Source of the DNA: Sphingomonas yabuuchiae | GTDB taxonomy: Bacteria > Pseudomonadota > Alphaproteobacteria > Sphingomonadales > Sphingomonadaceae | Assembly (NCBI RefSeq): GCF_014199595.1 | Contig: NZ_JACHNX010000004.1 | Span: forward strand, 124,001 to 188,000 | Reading direction: 5' to 3' | Length of the DNA: 64,000 nucleotides | Shown: in pieces, positions 1-8,521 of the stretch | How positions within the stretch are numbered: the stretch's first letter is position 1 | How the letters are laid out: the number at the start of each line of letters is the position of its first letter | The notes under the pieces: generated by a model | Told to the model about the DNA's origin: nothing | The model's database searches: none | Seen by the model: only the letters and a program-made list of their open reading frames with translations | Position numbers and translations under genes: made by a program

Positions 1-126
1 AGAGCGCGCGAAACAGCCTGCCGCCAGGATCAGGAAGATCGTCGTCGGCATCAGCGGCAGGATCGCGCCGATCACGCCTAGCGCGACGAACAGGCACCCC
101 AGGATGAGCCAGCCGAGCCGTATCAT
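1..126 (-). CDS. DUF454 (YbaN-like) inner-membrane protein, C-terminus outside window
   Basis: The first 42 codons of a minus-strand gene that runs off the left edge. The visible peptide starts MIRLGWLILGCLFVALGVIG and continues with ILPLMPTT, then FLILAAGCFARS. A short hydrophobic N-terminus followed by LPxxPTT-FLLLAAxCFARS is the hallmark of the small YbaN/DUF454 membrane-protein family, whose function is not established. The ATG at 124-126 is chosen because the family motif begins soon after it; I see no convincing ribosome binding site upstream. The gene reads away from the peptidase gene to its right, separated by about 200 bases of palindromic repeat. Confidence 0.75.
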   Translation of the reverse strand, partial: MIRLGWLILGCLFVALGVIGAILPLMPTTIFLILAAGCFARS

Positions 127-330
127 ATGTGATGCGTAGCGGGGTGTGGGGGTGGGGGGAAGGGCCTCACCACCAGCGACTTCGCTTGGGGCCTTTCCCT
201 CCCCCACCCCCTCCCGCCTGCGGGAGGGGAGCCTGGCGCGGCACGTGGCGAACAAATGCTCTTCTTACTCCCCTCCCGCAGGCGGGAGGGGCTGGGGGAG
301 GGCAGGCCGCAAGGGCTGAAACCTCGGAAA
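127..330. repeat. Non-coding gap with two copies of a 22-bp GC palindrome
   Basis: No gene is supported here. Two hairpins share the same 10-bp stem: CCCCTCCCGC-CT-GCGGGAGGGG at 208-229 and CCCCTCCCGC-AG-GCGGGAGGGG at 270-291. They are embedded in C/G-runs. The gap lies downstream of the S9 peptidase stop and upstream of the DUF454 gene, both on the minus strand. The hairpins could stop or stabilise transcripts, or be part of a dispersed intergenic repeat family. Related GC-palindromic elements occur at 3788-3915 and 24187-24344, with different sequences. Confidence 0.75.
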
Positions 331-2439
331 TTACGAACCAGCCACCCCCAGCTGCGACAGCATGAACGCCTGCCACTCCGCATTCTGCCGTATCCGCTCG
401 AACCGTCCCGACTTGCCGCCATGCCCGGCCTCCATGTTGACCCGGAACAGCAGCGGATTGGTATCGGTCTTCTTCGCGCGCAGCCGGGCGACCCATTTGG
501 CGGGCTCGTAATATTGCACCTGGCTGTCCCACAGGCCGGTGCCGACATAGAGCGCCGGATAGGCTTTGCCTGCGACATTGTCGTAGGGCGAGTAGCTGAG
601 CATATAGTCGTAATAGGGCTTGTTCGCCGGATTGCCCCATTCGTCATATTCGAAGGTCGTCAGCGGGATCGAGGCGTCGAGCATCGTCGTGACCACATCG
701 ACGAACGGCACCTGCGCGATGATCAGCTTGTAATCCTGCGGCGCCATGTTCGCGACGCCGCCCATCAACAGCCCGCCCGCGCTGCCGCCCATCGCCGCCA
801 CCCGGCCGGGCGCGGCATATTTCTGCGCGACCAGATAGCGGGTCACGTCGATAAAGTCGGTGAAGCTGTTCTTCTTGTTGAGCAGATGGCCGTCATCATA
901 CCAGCCGCGCCCCATTTCCTGCCCGCCGCGGATATGCGCGATGGCATAGACCACGCCCCGATCGAGCAACCCGATCCGCCCCGCATCGACCCCCGGATCG
1001 GTCGAGATGCCGTAACTGCCATAGGCATATTGGAAGAGCGGCGCGGTGCCGTCGCGCTTCACGCCCTTGCGATAGACGATCGACACCGGGATGCGCGTCC
1101 CGTCGCGGGCCGGCGCCCAGACCCGTTCGGTGACATAGAGCGACGGGTCATAGCCGGGGACCGGCGTCACCTTCAGCGTCCGGCGCTCGCCGGTGCGGGC
1201 GTTGATCTCATAGGTCGTGGTCGGCGTGACGAGCGAGCCATAGGTATAGCGGACCCAAAGCGTGTCCGGCTCTTCGTTGGTGGACAGGCCCATGCGATAG
1301 GCGGGCTCGTCCGCCTTGACGGGCACGGACTTGCCCGCATCGGTCAGCAGGCGGATCATGCGGTTGCCGCCCTCGCGCTGGTCGATGGCGACGAAGCCGT
1401 TGAACGGCTTGAACGCCTCGATGAACACGGCGTCGCTGCCGGGCACCAGGTCGCGCCAGGCGGCGGCCCCCCTGGCCATGTCGGCATCGGCCAGCGTCAC
1501 CAGCTTGTAGTTCTTCGCGCCGCGATTGGTGCGGATGATCCAGCGATGACCCAGATGGTCGGCGCTATAGCGGAACTCGCGCTCACGCGGTGCGATCACG
1601 GTGAAGGCGGTCGGCCGGGCGGCGGGGGCACAGCGTTGCTCGTCGCTGACCGTGCTCTGGACGCCGATACAGATATAGCGGTCGTCGGTCGTCCGGCCGA
1701 CGCCGATGCTGAAGCTATCGTCCTTCTCCTCGTACAGCATCCGGTCGGCGCTGACCGGCGTGCCCAGCACATGGGCCATCGCACGATAGCCGCGCAGCGT
1801 CGTGGGGTCCTTGGCGATGTAGAGGATGGTGCGATTGTCCGCCGCCCAGACGATGTTCGGCTCGATATTCGTGATCGTGTCTTCGTAAATGCGCCCGGTC
1901 GCGATATCCTTGACCTTCAGCACATATTGCCGCCGCCCGACCGTGTCCTCGGCCCAGGCGACCAGCCTGTTGTCGGGGCTGACCGCCCAGTCGGACAGCG
2001 CGAAGAAATTATGGCCCTTCGCCATGGCGGGCTGATCGAACAAAATGGTGGCAGGGGCGGTGGCGCTGCCCTGGCGGCGTTCGATCAGCGGATAGTCGGC
2101 ACCGGTCGCGAAGCGCGACGAATACCAATATCCGTTCTTGCGGTACGGAACGCTGCTGTCATCCTGTTTGATATGGGCGACCGTCTCTGCATAGAGTTTC
2201 GCCTCAAGCGGTTTCAGCGCGGCCAGTTGCGCATCGGCATAGGCGTTCTCGGCGTTCAGATAGGCGAGCATCTCCGGGTTCTTCCGAGTATCGTCGCGCA
2301 GCCAATAATATTCATCCTCCCGCGCGCCATGGGGCGAGGGGACCTGATACGGCTTCTTGGCCGCGACCGGCGGCGTCATTTGTTGCGCCATCGCCGGGCT
2401 TGCCAGCGCCATCAAACCCGTTGCCGCCAGCCACCGCAT
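331..2439 (-). CDS. Secreted S9A-family prolyl oligopeptidase / oligopeptidase B-like serine peptidase
   Basis: About 702 residues. S9 enzymes cut short peptides, with an N-terminal beta-propeller gating an alpha/beta-hydrolase catalytic domain. The N-terminus is a signal peptide (MRWLAATGLMALASPAMAQQ), so a periplasmic location is inferred. The propeller domain opens with EDEYYWLRDDTR and the catalytic domain holds GGSAGG with Ser near 553. Asp near 638 (in GLWDSQ) and His near 673 (in EAGHGG) complete the triad. The start at 2439 follows a GAGGGGG stretch and gives a clean signal peptide; an upstream in-frame ATG at 2496 would bury the signal and abut nhaA. It lies 60 bases downstream of nhaA on the same strand, so co-transcription is possible. 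Confidence 0.9.
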   Translation of the reverse strand: MRWLAATGLMALASPAMAQQMTPPVAAKKPYQVPSPHGAREDEYYWLRDDTRKNPEMLAYLNAENAYADAQLAALKPLEAKLYAETVAHIKQDDSSVPYRKNGYWYSSRFATGADYPLIERRQGSATAPATILFDQPAMAKGHNFFALSDWAVSPDNRLVAWAEDTVGRRQYVLKVKDIATGRIYEDTITNIEPNIVWAADNRTILYIAKDPTTLRGYRAMAHVLGTPVSADRMLYEEKDDSFSIGVGRTTDDRYICIGVQSTVSDEQRCAPAARPTAFTVIAPREREFRYSADHLGHRWIIRTNRGAKNYKLVTLADADMARGAAAWRDLVPGSDAVFIEAFKPFNGFVAIDQREGGNRMIRLLTDAGKSVPVKADEPAYRMGLSTNEEPDTLWVRYTYGSLVTPTTTYEINARTGERRTLKVTPVPGYDPSLYVTERVWAPARDGTRIPVSIVYRKGVKRDGTAPLFQYAYGSYGISTDPGVDAGRIGLLDRGVVYAIAHIRGGQEMGRGWYDDGHLLNKKNSFTDFIDVTRYLVAQKYAAPGRVAAMGGSAGGLLMGGVANMAPQDYKLIIAQVPFVDVVTTMLDASIPLTTFEYDEWGNPANKPYYDYMLSYSPYDNVAGKAYPALYVGTGLWDSQVQYYEPAKWVARLRAKKTDTNPLLFRVNMEAGHGGKSGRFERIRQNAEWQAFMLSQLGVAGS

Positions 2440-2499
2440 CGCCGTGCCCCCTCGTTCCGAAGTCGGCAGGATGGCGGTCCGGCTCGGCTCACGCAAGCG

Positions 2500-3666
2500 T
2501 CATCGGGCGGCCCGGCGCAGAAGCCCGTAACCGAGCAGCCCCGCCACCAGCGATCCCGCCAGCACCCCCAGCTTGGCCTCCGCCTGGAGCAGCGGATCGC
2601 CGGGAAAGGCGAGCAGTGTGATGAAGATGCTCATCGTAAAGCCGATGCCGCAGAGGAGCGCGGTGCCCAGTATCTGGGTCGTCGTGGCATGGGCGGGTGC
2701 GTCGGCGACTCCGATGCGCACCGCCAGCATCGTCATGCCGAACACGCCGACGACCTTGCCGAGCAACAGCCCCAGCCCGACACCCAGCGTGACCGGCGCG
2801 GCAAAGGCGCTCACCGGCAATCCCAGCACCGGCACTCCGGCATTGGCCAGCCCGAAGATCGGCACGATCAGGAAACCGACCGGCTTGTGCAGCGCATGTT
2901 CCAGCCGGTGAAGCGGGCTGTCGCGCGTATCGTCCTCGCAATCGGGGCGGGCCGGGGTACGGGTCATCGGGATGGTGAAGGCCAGCAGGACGCCCGCGAT
3001 GGTGGCGTGGATGCCTGACCGGATCATGAAGACCCACAGGACCAGCCCGACGAGAAGATAGGGCGACAGCCGCTTCATGCCCATCCGGTTGAACGCCACC
3101 AGCAACGCCAGCATCGCGGCCGCGCCGCCCAGATCGACCAGCGATAGCGACGAGGAGTAAAAGGCCGCGATCACCGCGACCGCGCCCAGATCGTCGATGA
3201 TCGCCAGCGCCGCCAGAAAGACGCGCAGCGATGCCGGAACCCGGTCGCCGACCAGCCGGATGACGGCCAGCGCAAAGGCGATGTCGGTCGCCGCCGGGAT
3301 CGCCCAGCCGGACGCGGTGCCGCCGCGATTGAAGGCGAGATAGATCAGCGCGGGCACCACCATGCCCCCCAGCGCGGCCAGTCCCGGCAGGATACGGCGC
3401 GGCCAGGTGGACAGTTGCCCGTCCAGCACCTCGCGCTTGATCTCCAGCCCGACCAGCAGGAAGAACACCGCCATCAGGCCGTCATTGATCCAATGCTCGA
3501 CAGACAGCGGTCCCCAATGCCGGTGAAGCAGTCCGGCATATCCGGCGGCAAGCGGCGAATTGGCGAGGACCAGCGCGACGGCGGCGGCGGCCATCAGCAC
3601 CAGTCCGGCCGAGGTCTGGGAGTCGAGGAAACGACGGATCGCGCTGATGCGCATCGGGTGTGACAT
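2500..3666 (-). CDS. nhaA: Na+/H+ antiporter NhaA
   Basis: About 388 residues, the normal length for the family. NhaA exchanges two protons for one sodium across the inner membrane and protects against sodium and alkaline stress. Family landmarks are visible in order: LLVGLEIKREVLDGQLS, AATDIAFAL with the conserved Asp, and the ion-binding pair DD at about 158-159 in LAIIDDLGAVAV. Around a dozen hydrophobic segments span the protein. The start at 3666 is preferred because GGAG lies 8 bases upstream; longer in-frame starts add an uncharacteristic proline-rich extension. The S9 peptidase follows on the same strand. Confidence 0.95.
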   Translation of the reverse strand: MSHPMRISAIRRFLDSQTSAGLVLMAAAAVALVLANSPLAAGYAGLLHRHWGPLSVEHWINDGLMAVFFLLVGLEIKREVLDGQLSTWPRRILPGLAALGGMVVPALIYLAFNRGGTASGWAIPAATDIAFALAVIRLVGDRVPASLRVFLAALAIIDDLGAVAVIAAFYSSSLSLVDLGGAAAMLALLVAFNRMGMKRLSPYLLVGLVLWVFMIRSGIHATIAGVLLAFTIPMTRTPARPDCEDDTRDSPLHRLEHALHKPVGFLIVPIFGLANAGVPVLGLPVSAFAAPVTLGVGLGLLLGKVVGVFGMTMLAVRIGVADAPAHATTTQILGTALLCGIGFTMSIFITLLAFPGDPLLQAEAKLGVLAGSLVAGLLGYGLLRRAAR

Positions 3667-3787
3667 GGCCATGGCTCCGGCAGGACTGATCCTCGCTGGC
3701 GGCCCGACCAACGATCATCCTGCCCGTGACTTGTCCACGAACACCCTGGGGAGCGATGTCGCATGACGCAGGGAGTGGGGCAAGATT

Positions 3788-3915
3788 AATCCTCCCCGGT
3801 ACGGGGAGGGGGACCAGCGAAGCTGGTGGAGGGGGCGTGCCGCTAGGGGCGTCCCATGGGGAAGCACCCCTCCGTCAGCGCTCCGCGCTGCCACCTCCCT
3901 GTTCCGGGGAGGATT
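3788..3915. repeat. 128-bp MITE-like palindromic element with perfect 12-bp terminal inverted repeats
   Basis: The ends are AATCCTCCCCGG (3788-3799) and CCGGGGAGGATT (3904-3915), exact reverse complements. Inside are two more hairpins, CCTCCCCG-GTA-CGGGGAGG (3791-3809) and ACCAGC-GAA-GCTGGT (3813-3827). No coding capacity for a transposase is present, so this would be a non-autonomous or REP/BIME-like intergenic element. It lies between nhaA and the alpha/beta hydrolase. The last 13 or so codons of the hydrolase gene fall within its right half. Confidence 0.75.
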
Positions 3916-4894
3916 GTTCGTCCTCCCCGCGCCGTGTGCAGGCGAAGCCAATCGCCGCCGCCAACAGCCCTGCTGCCGCGACCCCGGCCGCGATCTTCCA
4001 ATGACCCTGATCCTCCTCGGCCTCGACGAACAGCTCGATCAGGTGCCGCGTCACCGCCCCGGGATTCTCGCGCTGCGGGAAATGGCCGACGCCGGGCAAT
4101 TCGACCATCTTGAACGGCCCGCTGAACTTGCCCGGCACATCGCGCGCCGTGGAGGGCGGGTTCACCCCGTCGACTCCTCCGTGCAAATAGAGCGTCGGCA
4201 GCGCCAGCGTCTTCGTCGCCTTTACCCGGTCGGCCAGCCATGTCCCGCGCGGGTCGGGCTGCGCCTCGTCCCAGCGAGCGCGATAGCTGTGGATCGTCAC
4301 GGCAGGCCAGTCGGGATTGTCGAAGGACTTCGCGACGCGGTTGAACGTCGTCTCGTCGAACCAGCCGGGCGGCGACCAGTTGATCCAGTGGATATGGGCA
4401 AAGCCGTGCCGGTCGTCGCGCACCGCCTGTGCGCCGCGCCGGGTGGCCATGAACCAGTGATACCATTGCCGCTGCGCCTGATCGAAGGACGGGGTCGGCA
4501 TGCCCCCCAGGCGCGGCGGCGTGCTGAGCATCGCCAGCCTGCGTACTCGTTCGGGCCAGCCCACGGCCAGCGCCTCGGCGATGTTGCTGCCCCAGTCATG
4601 GCCCGCGACCATGAACCGATCGATGCCCAGCGCATCCATCAGCGCGATCGCATCCAGCGCCAGGATCGCGCTGTCGCCGGTGCGGGGCGTGTGGTCATGG
4701 CGGAACCGCGTCGCCCCGAACCCGCGCAGGGTGGGCACGACGACGCGCAGGCCCGCCTGTGCCAGACGCGGCGCGACTCGGTCCCAGGTGGTCGCATCGT
4801 CGGGCCAGCCATGGAGCAGCAGGACGACGGGCGACTCCTCCGATCCGTACAGGTCGCAGGCGATGGAAAGATGGTCGGTGGTGATCGTCGGCAT
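3875..4894 (-). CDS. Epoxide-hydrolase-like alpha/beta hydrolase with a C-terminal membrane anchor
   Basis: About 339 residues. The order HGWPDDATTW (oxyanion region), GHDWGS (nucleophile elbow with Asp near 100 rather than Ser) and GVGHFPQ (His near 271) places it with epoxide hydrolases and haloalkane dehalogenases, which attack through an aspartate. Substrate is unknown. After the enzyme domain there is a hydrophobic stretch (IAAGVAAAGLLAAAIGFACT) that looks like a single membrane anchor, then a polar tail. The tail is encoded by the palindromic element at 3788-3915. The start at 4894 is chosen from the domain boundary; upstream in-frame codons are low-complexity and unlike the family. It diverges from the MFS gene. 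Confidence 0.8.
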   Translation of the reverse strand: MPTITTDHLSIACDLYGSEESPVVLLLHGWPDDATTWDRVAPRLAQAGLRVVVPTLRGFGATRFRHDHTPRTGDSAILALDAIALMDALGIDRFMVAGHDWGSNIAEALAVGWPERVRRLAMLSTPPRLGGMPTPSFDQAQRQWYHWFMATRRGAQAVRDDRHGFAHIHWINWSPPGWFDETTFNRVAKSFDNPDWPAVTIHSYRARWDEAQPDPRGTWLADRVKATKTLALPTLYLHGGVDGVNPPSTARDVPGKFSGPFKMVELPGVGHFPQRENPGAVTRHLIELFVEAEEDQGHWKIAAGVAAAGLLAAAIGFACTRRGEDEQSSPEQGGGSAER

Positions 4895-5189
4895 CGGCGG
4901 ACAGGACCCTTTGCGTGGACCGTTTCCAAACTCGGGTGATTTGGCGCCGTTCCGTTCCTGTCCTGGCGATCGAGGCAATCCGGGCGGCGGGCGGGGCAGG
5001 TGGCGTATGAGAATGGCAGAAGAGTTCATTCCTCCCCTGCAAGGCGAGGAATGCGAAAATATTGGCCAGCATGGGCAAAACTTCGTCACGGGCCTTGATC
5101 GCAGGGGGCGCTATCGCGTTTTAGGACATTGGGGGTGCGCGATTGACGAATGGAATGACATGCGGTGGCGACGGCGTAACCTGGCTTCG
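4895..5189. other. Divergent intergenic region between hydrolase and MFS genes
   Basis: About 295 bases separating two divergent genes. It must hold both promoters, but I cannot point to confident -35/-10 pairs. Open frames through it are extensions of the flanking genes with unlikely composition. An in-frame ATG at 5160 preceded by GGAA could be the true MFS start, which would shorten the gap by 30 bases. Confidence 0.5.
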
Positions 5190-6674
5190 ATGAGTGCGGA
5201 TGTGAATGATGGGCTGGCCCCCGGTGTCGAGGCGGTGACCAGCGGCGCCCCCCGTTCGGAAGAGCCGGTGCAGACCCGTGGCTACCGTGTCATCGCGCTC
5301 GTCGTCGCCTCCGCGCTGTTCATGCAGCAACTCGACGGCACCGTCCTGACCGTCGCGCTTCCCACCATGGCGCGCGATCTGGCGACCCCCGCCACCAGCC
5401 TCAGCCTGGCGCTGACCAGCTATCTGCTCGCGCTGGCGCTGTTCATTCCCGCCAGCGGGACGCTGGCCGACAAATTCGGGTCGCGCACCATCTTCTGCTC
5501 GGCGATCGGGGTGTTCCTGCTGGGATCGATCCTGTGCGCGCAGTCTGGGTCGCTGCCGACTTTGGTCGCCGCGCGTTTCCTGCAAGGCATTGGCGGCGCG
5601 ATGATGGTGCCGGTCGGACGGCTGGTCCTGCTGCGCAGCGTCGCCAAGGCGGACATGGTGCAGGCGCTGTCCTGGCTGGTCATGCCCGCGCTGATCGGGC
5701 CGATCCTGGGGCCGCCGCTGGGCGGGTTCATCGTGACGTGGCTCGACTGGCGCTGGATCTTCTATCTCAACATTCCCATCGGCATCATCGGCATGATCGG
5801 TGCGTGGATGCTGGTGCCCGAGGTGCGCGGTGATGCGCGCTTGCGGTTCGACGTGTCGGGCTTCTTCCTGTCGGGCATCTCGCTCGGCTGCCTGTTGTTC
5901 GGGTTCGAACTGGCCAGCCGCCCCGGCACCGGCCTGGTCGCGCTTGGCCTGTTGGTGATCGGCGCGGTCTTCGGATGGCTCTACATCCGCCATGCGCGGC
6001 ATACGACCGACCCGATCCTCGACCCGACGCTGATGCGGGTGCCGACCTTTCGCCTGTCGGTGATCGGCGGTTCGCTGACCCGGATCACGCAGGGGGCGCA
6101 GCCCTTTCTGCTGCCGCTGATGTTCCAGCTCGGCTTCGGCCTCAGTGCCGCCAAGACGGGAACGATCACCATGGCGGGTGCGGTCGGTGCGCTGGCGATG
6201 AAGGCGCTCGCGCCGCGCGTCCTGCGCCGCTGGGGCTTTCGCCGCAGCCTGATCGTGTCGGGTTTGGCAAGCAGTGCTGGCTATGCGACCTGCGCGTTCT
6301 TCCGCCCCGACTGGTCGATCCCGCTCATCACCTTCATCCTGGCGCTGTCGGGCTTCTTCACCTCGTTCCAGTTCACGGGCTTCAACGCGATCGCCTATGC
6401 CGATGTGGACAAGGACCGGATGAGTGCCGCGACCAGCTTCTACGCGACCTTCCAGCAGCTGACCCTGTCGCTGGGCATCTGCACCGCCGCGACCGTGCTG
6501 GAGCTGGGTTCGCTGGTCGAGGGGAAGGGCGGGCCGACGCTGAACAGCTTTTCGGCGGCGTTCATCGTGGTGGCGATCATCTCGGCCTCGGCGGTCATCT
6601 GGAACCGGCGCTTCGCCCCCGATGCGGGTGCGGCGATGAGCGGGCATCATGGACATGGGGATAGCGATGAATGA
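5190..6674 (+). CDS. MFS transporter of the DHA2 (EmrB/QacA-like) drug-export type
   Basis: About 494 residues with many hydrophobic segments, consistent with a 14-helix DHA2 proton-driven exporter. Visible motifs are ALFMQQLDGTVLTVALPTMA in helix 1, GTLADKFGSRTIF (motif A loop) and GPILGPPLGGFI with LDWRWIFYLNIPIG (motif C region of drug/H+ antiporters). The C-terminus is His-rich (GHHGHGDSDE). It sits 82 bases upstream of the SDR gene that begins the NRPS operon and has the same orientation. It could be the product exporter of that cluster, but this is inferred from position only. The ATG at 5190 is assumed; 5160 is an alternative. Confidence 0.85.
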   Translation: MSADVNDGLAPGVEAVTSGAPRSEEPVQTRGYRVIALVVASALFMQQLDGTVLTVALPTMARDLATPATSLSLALTSYLLALALFIPASGTLADKFGSRTIFCSAIGVFLLGSILCAQSGSLPTLVAARFLQGIGGAMMVPVGRLVLLRSVAKADMVQALSWLVMPALIGPILGPPLGGFIVTWLDWRWIFYLNIPIGIIGMIGAWMLVPEVRGDARLRFDVSGFFLSGISLGCLLFGFELASRPGTGLVALGLLVIGAVFGWLYIRHARHTTDPILDPTLMRVPTFRLSVIGGSLTRITQGAQPFLLPLMFQLGFGLSAAKTGTITMAGAVGALAMKALAPRVLRRWGFRRSLIVSGLASSAGYATCAFFRPDWSIPLITFILALSGFFTSFQFTGFNAIAYADVDKDRMSAATSFYATFQQLTLSLGICTAATVLELGSLVEGKGGPTLNSFSAAFIVVAIISASAVIWNRRFAPDAGAAMSGHHGHGDSDE

Positions 6675-6756
6675 CGGATTTTTAATGTCATTCCCGTTCA
6701 GCAACGATCCAGCATAGAAATCGTTACCGGCGTTCATCCCATATAGGAGAAGGCCG

Positions 6757-7524
6757 GTGGCAGCGCAGACGGTAATCGTGACGGGAGCCGAGTCCGGGAT
6801 CGGCGCGGCCTGTGCCGAGGCTTTCGGCGCGACCGGGGCCAGGGTCGCGATCCTGTTCCACAGCGATCAGGGCGCCGCCGATATTTCCGCCGAGGCGGTG
6901 CGCAAGGCAGGCGGCGAGGCGATGACGGTGCAGGTCGGCGTCGATGACGAAGCCTCGGTCGACCAAGCCTTTGCAACCGTCGAGAAGGCGTGGGGCGCGG
7001 CCGACGTGCTGGTCAATTCCGCCGGGGTCAACATGGCGGGCGTTGCCGTCCGCGACATGACGCTGGCGCATTGGCAGCGGATGATCGACACCGACCTGAC
7101 CGGTGCCTTCCTGACCTCGCGCCGCTTCCTGACCGGGCGGGGCGAGGCGAAGGGCGATGCGACGATCCTGCAGATTTCGTCGATCCACGCCTATGCGGTG
7201 CGCGCGGGCGGTGCGGATTATTGCGCGGCCAAGGGCGGGCTGACCACGCTGGTCGAGACGCTGGCCATCGAGGAGGCACCGCGCGGGGTCCGGGTGAACG
7301 CGATCGAGCCGGGCATGATCCTGACCCCGATGAACGCCAAGGCGCAGGCCGATCCGGCCTATCGCGCCAGCCTGGAGAAGAACATCCCGATGGGCCGCGC
7401 GGGCAAGGCGTCGGAGGTCGCGGACCTCGCCGTCTTCCTCGCCTCCGACAAGGCACGCTACATCACCGGCGCGCGTATCGTCATCGACGGCGGCCTGTCG
7501 CTGATGCAGGCGCTCGGCGCATGA
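6757..7524 (+). CDS. Short-chain dehydrogenase/reductase (glucose/3-oxoacyl reductase type)
   Basis: 255 residues, classical SDR size. It shows the NAD(P)-binding glycine motif TGAESGIG at the N-terminus, NSAG, and the catalytic Ser in ISSIHAY with Tyr155 and Lys159 (ADYCAAKGG). The C-terminus has the usual ITGARIVIDGG. Substrate cannot be read from sequence; close relatives act on sugars, polyols or acyl chains. It starts with GTG at 6757 preceded by a strong AGGAGAAGG. Its stop overlaps the ATG of the next gene (ATGA at 7521-7524), so the two are translationally coupled. It is the first clear member of the operon containing the Pls-like synthetase. Confidence 0.92.
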   Translation: MAAQTVIVTGAESGIGAACAEAFGATGARVAILFHSDQGAADISAEAVRKAGGEAMTVQVGVDDEASVDQAFATVEKAWGAADVLVNSAGVNMAGVAVRDMTLAHWQRMIDTDLTGAFLTSRRFLTGRGEAKGDATILQISSIHAYAVRAGGADYCAAKGGLTTLVETLAIEEAPRGVRVNAIEPGMILTPMNAKAQADPAYRASLEKNIPMGRAGKASEVADLAVFLASDKARYITGARIVIDGGLSLMQALGA

Positions 7525-8483
7525 CGGGGGCCGATGTGAACAGCTCGATCGCCGATCCTCATCGCAAGGACCAGGTGGCCGATGCGCCGCTCGATTTGGA
7601 CTTCAACGTGAAGCGTATCGAGGAGGTGACGCTCGACGGCCCGCCCGCGCTGATGGCCCGCGACCTGATGAGCCCCTATGTCTGGCGCGAGGCCGATGGC
7701 CGCTGGGGCATGATGGTCCGCGCCGTCGTGCCGCAGGGCGAGACGCTGACCGATACGGGCGTGATCTGGGCCGGGTGGAGCGAGGACGGGCGGCATTTCA
7801 GGATGCTCGACACGCCGTCCATCGCGCCGGGGCCGGGCGAGCATGACGCGGGCGGGGTCGAGGACCCGACGGTCGTGCGTACCGACGATGGTTATATCGT
7901 CTATTATTCCGGCGTGCTGGCCGATCACGCGCATGGCGAGCTGTCCTATGCCGCCGGGCCGTCGATCGACCGGCTGGAGAAGAGCGGCGTCGCGCTCGCA
8001 TCCTCCAAGTCGGAAGGCAATACCAAGGAGGCGACGGTCGACCGGACGGCGGACGGGCGCTGGCGGCTGTTCTACGAATATGCCGCGGACGAGGCATCGC
8101 GCATCGGCCTGGCGATCGGCGAGGATGTGGCGGGGCCATGGACCGAGCAGCCCACGCCCTTCATGCCGCGAGAGAAGAGCTGGGACGACTGGCATCTGTC
8201 GACCGGCCCGTTGCTGACCGACGACAAGAGCTGCCCAGTGATGTTCTATAACGGCGCGACCCGCGATGCGCGCTGGCGGATCGGCTGGGTCGCCTTCGAC
8301 GAGCATTATACCCGCGTCGTCGCGCGCGGGATCGAGCCGCTGATCCTGCCGCCGCCCGCCGATGATCGCGGCGCGACCGACATCGCCTTCGCCGCCTCGG
8401 TCGTGGTCGCGGAGGATGGTATCTGGCTCTATTATTCGCTCGAGGACCGGCGATTGTCGCGAGCGCTGATCCGGCGCAGCTGA
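7521..8483 (+). CDS. GH130-like glycoside phosphorylase/hydrolase
   Basis: 320 residues. A five-bladed-propeller style sequence with GGVEDPTVVRTDDGYIVYYSG, closely resembling the central VEDPR block of GH130 enzymes, which phosphorolyse or hydrolyse beta-mannosides. Later blocks with repeated aromatic/Gly patterns (RWRLFYEYAA, VMFYNGATRD, GIWLYYSLEDRRLS) fit one blade each. No signal peptide, so cytoplasmic. The ATG overlaps the SDR stop. An SDR and a sugar-active enzyme directly before a peptide synthetase is unusual and could mean that the product is glycosylated or that the operon mixes functions. Family call fairly good; substrate and reaction unknown. Confidence 0.7.
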   Translation: MTGADVNSSIADPHRKDQVADAPLDLDFNVKRIEEVTLDGPPALMARDLMSPYVWREADGRWGMMVRAVVPQGETLTDTGVIWAGWSEDGRHFRMLDTPSIAPGPGEHDAGGVEDPTVVRTDDGYIVYYSGVLADHAHGELSYAAGPSIDRLEKSGVALASSKSEGNTKEATVDRTADGRWRLFYEYAADEASRIGLAIGEDVAGPWTEQPTPFMPREKSWDDWHLSTGPLLTDDKSCPVMFYNGATRDARWRIGWVAFDEHYTRVVARGIEPLILPPPADDRGATDIAFAASVVVAEDGIWLYYSLEDRRLSRALIRRS

Positions 8484-8521
8484 GCCGCCCCGTAAATATC
8501 CTTGCGCAAGAAAGTCCGTTG

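Noticed and set aside
2439..2496. Upstream ATG for the S9 peptidase
   Set aside because: It would put 19 polar residues before a clean signal peptide; the inner ATG has a ribosome site.
256..3018. Very long plus-strand open frame opposite the peptidase and nhaA
   Set aside because: Composition is Arg/His/Gly-rich with no domain, and it lies antisense to two clear genes; it is an artefact of high GC.
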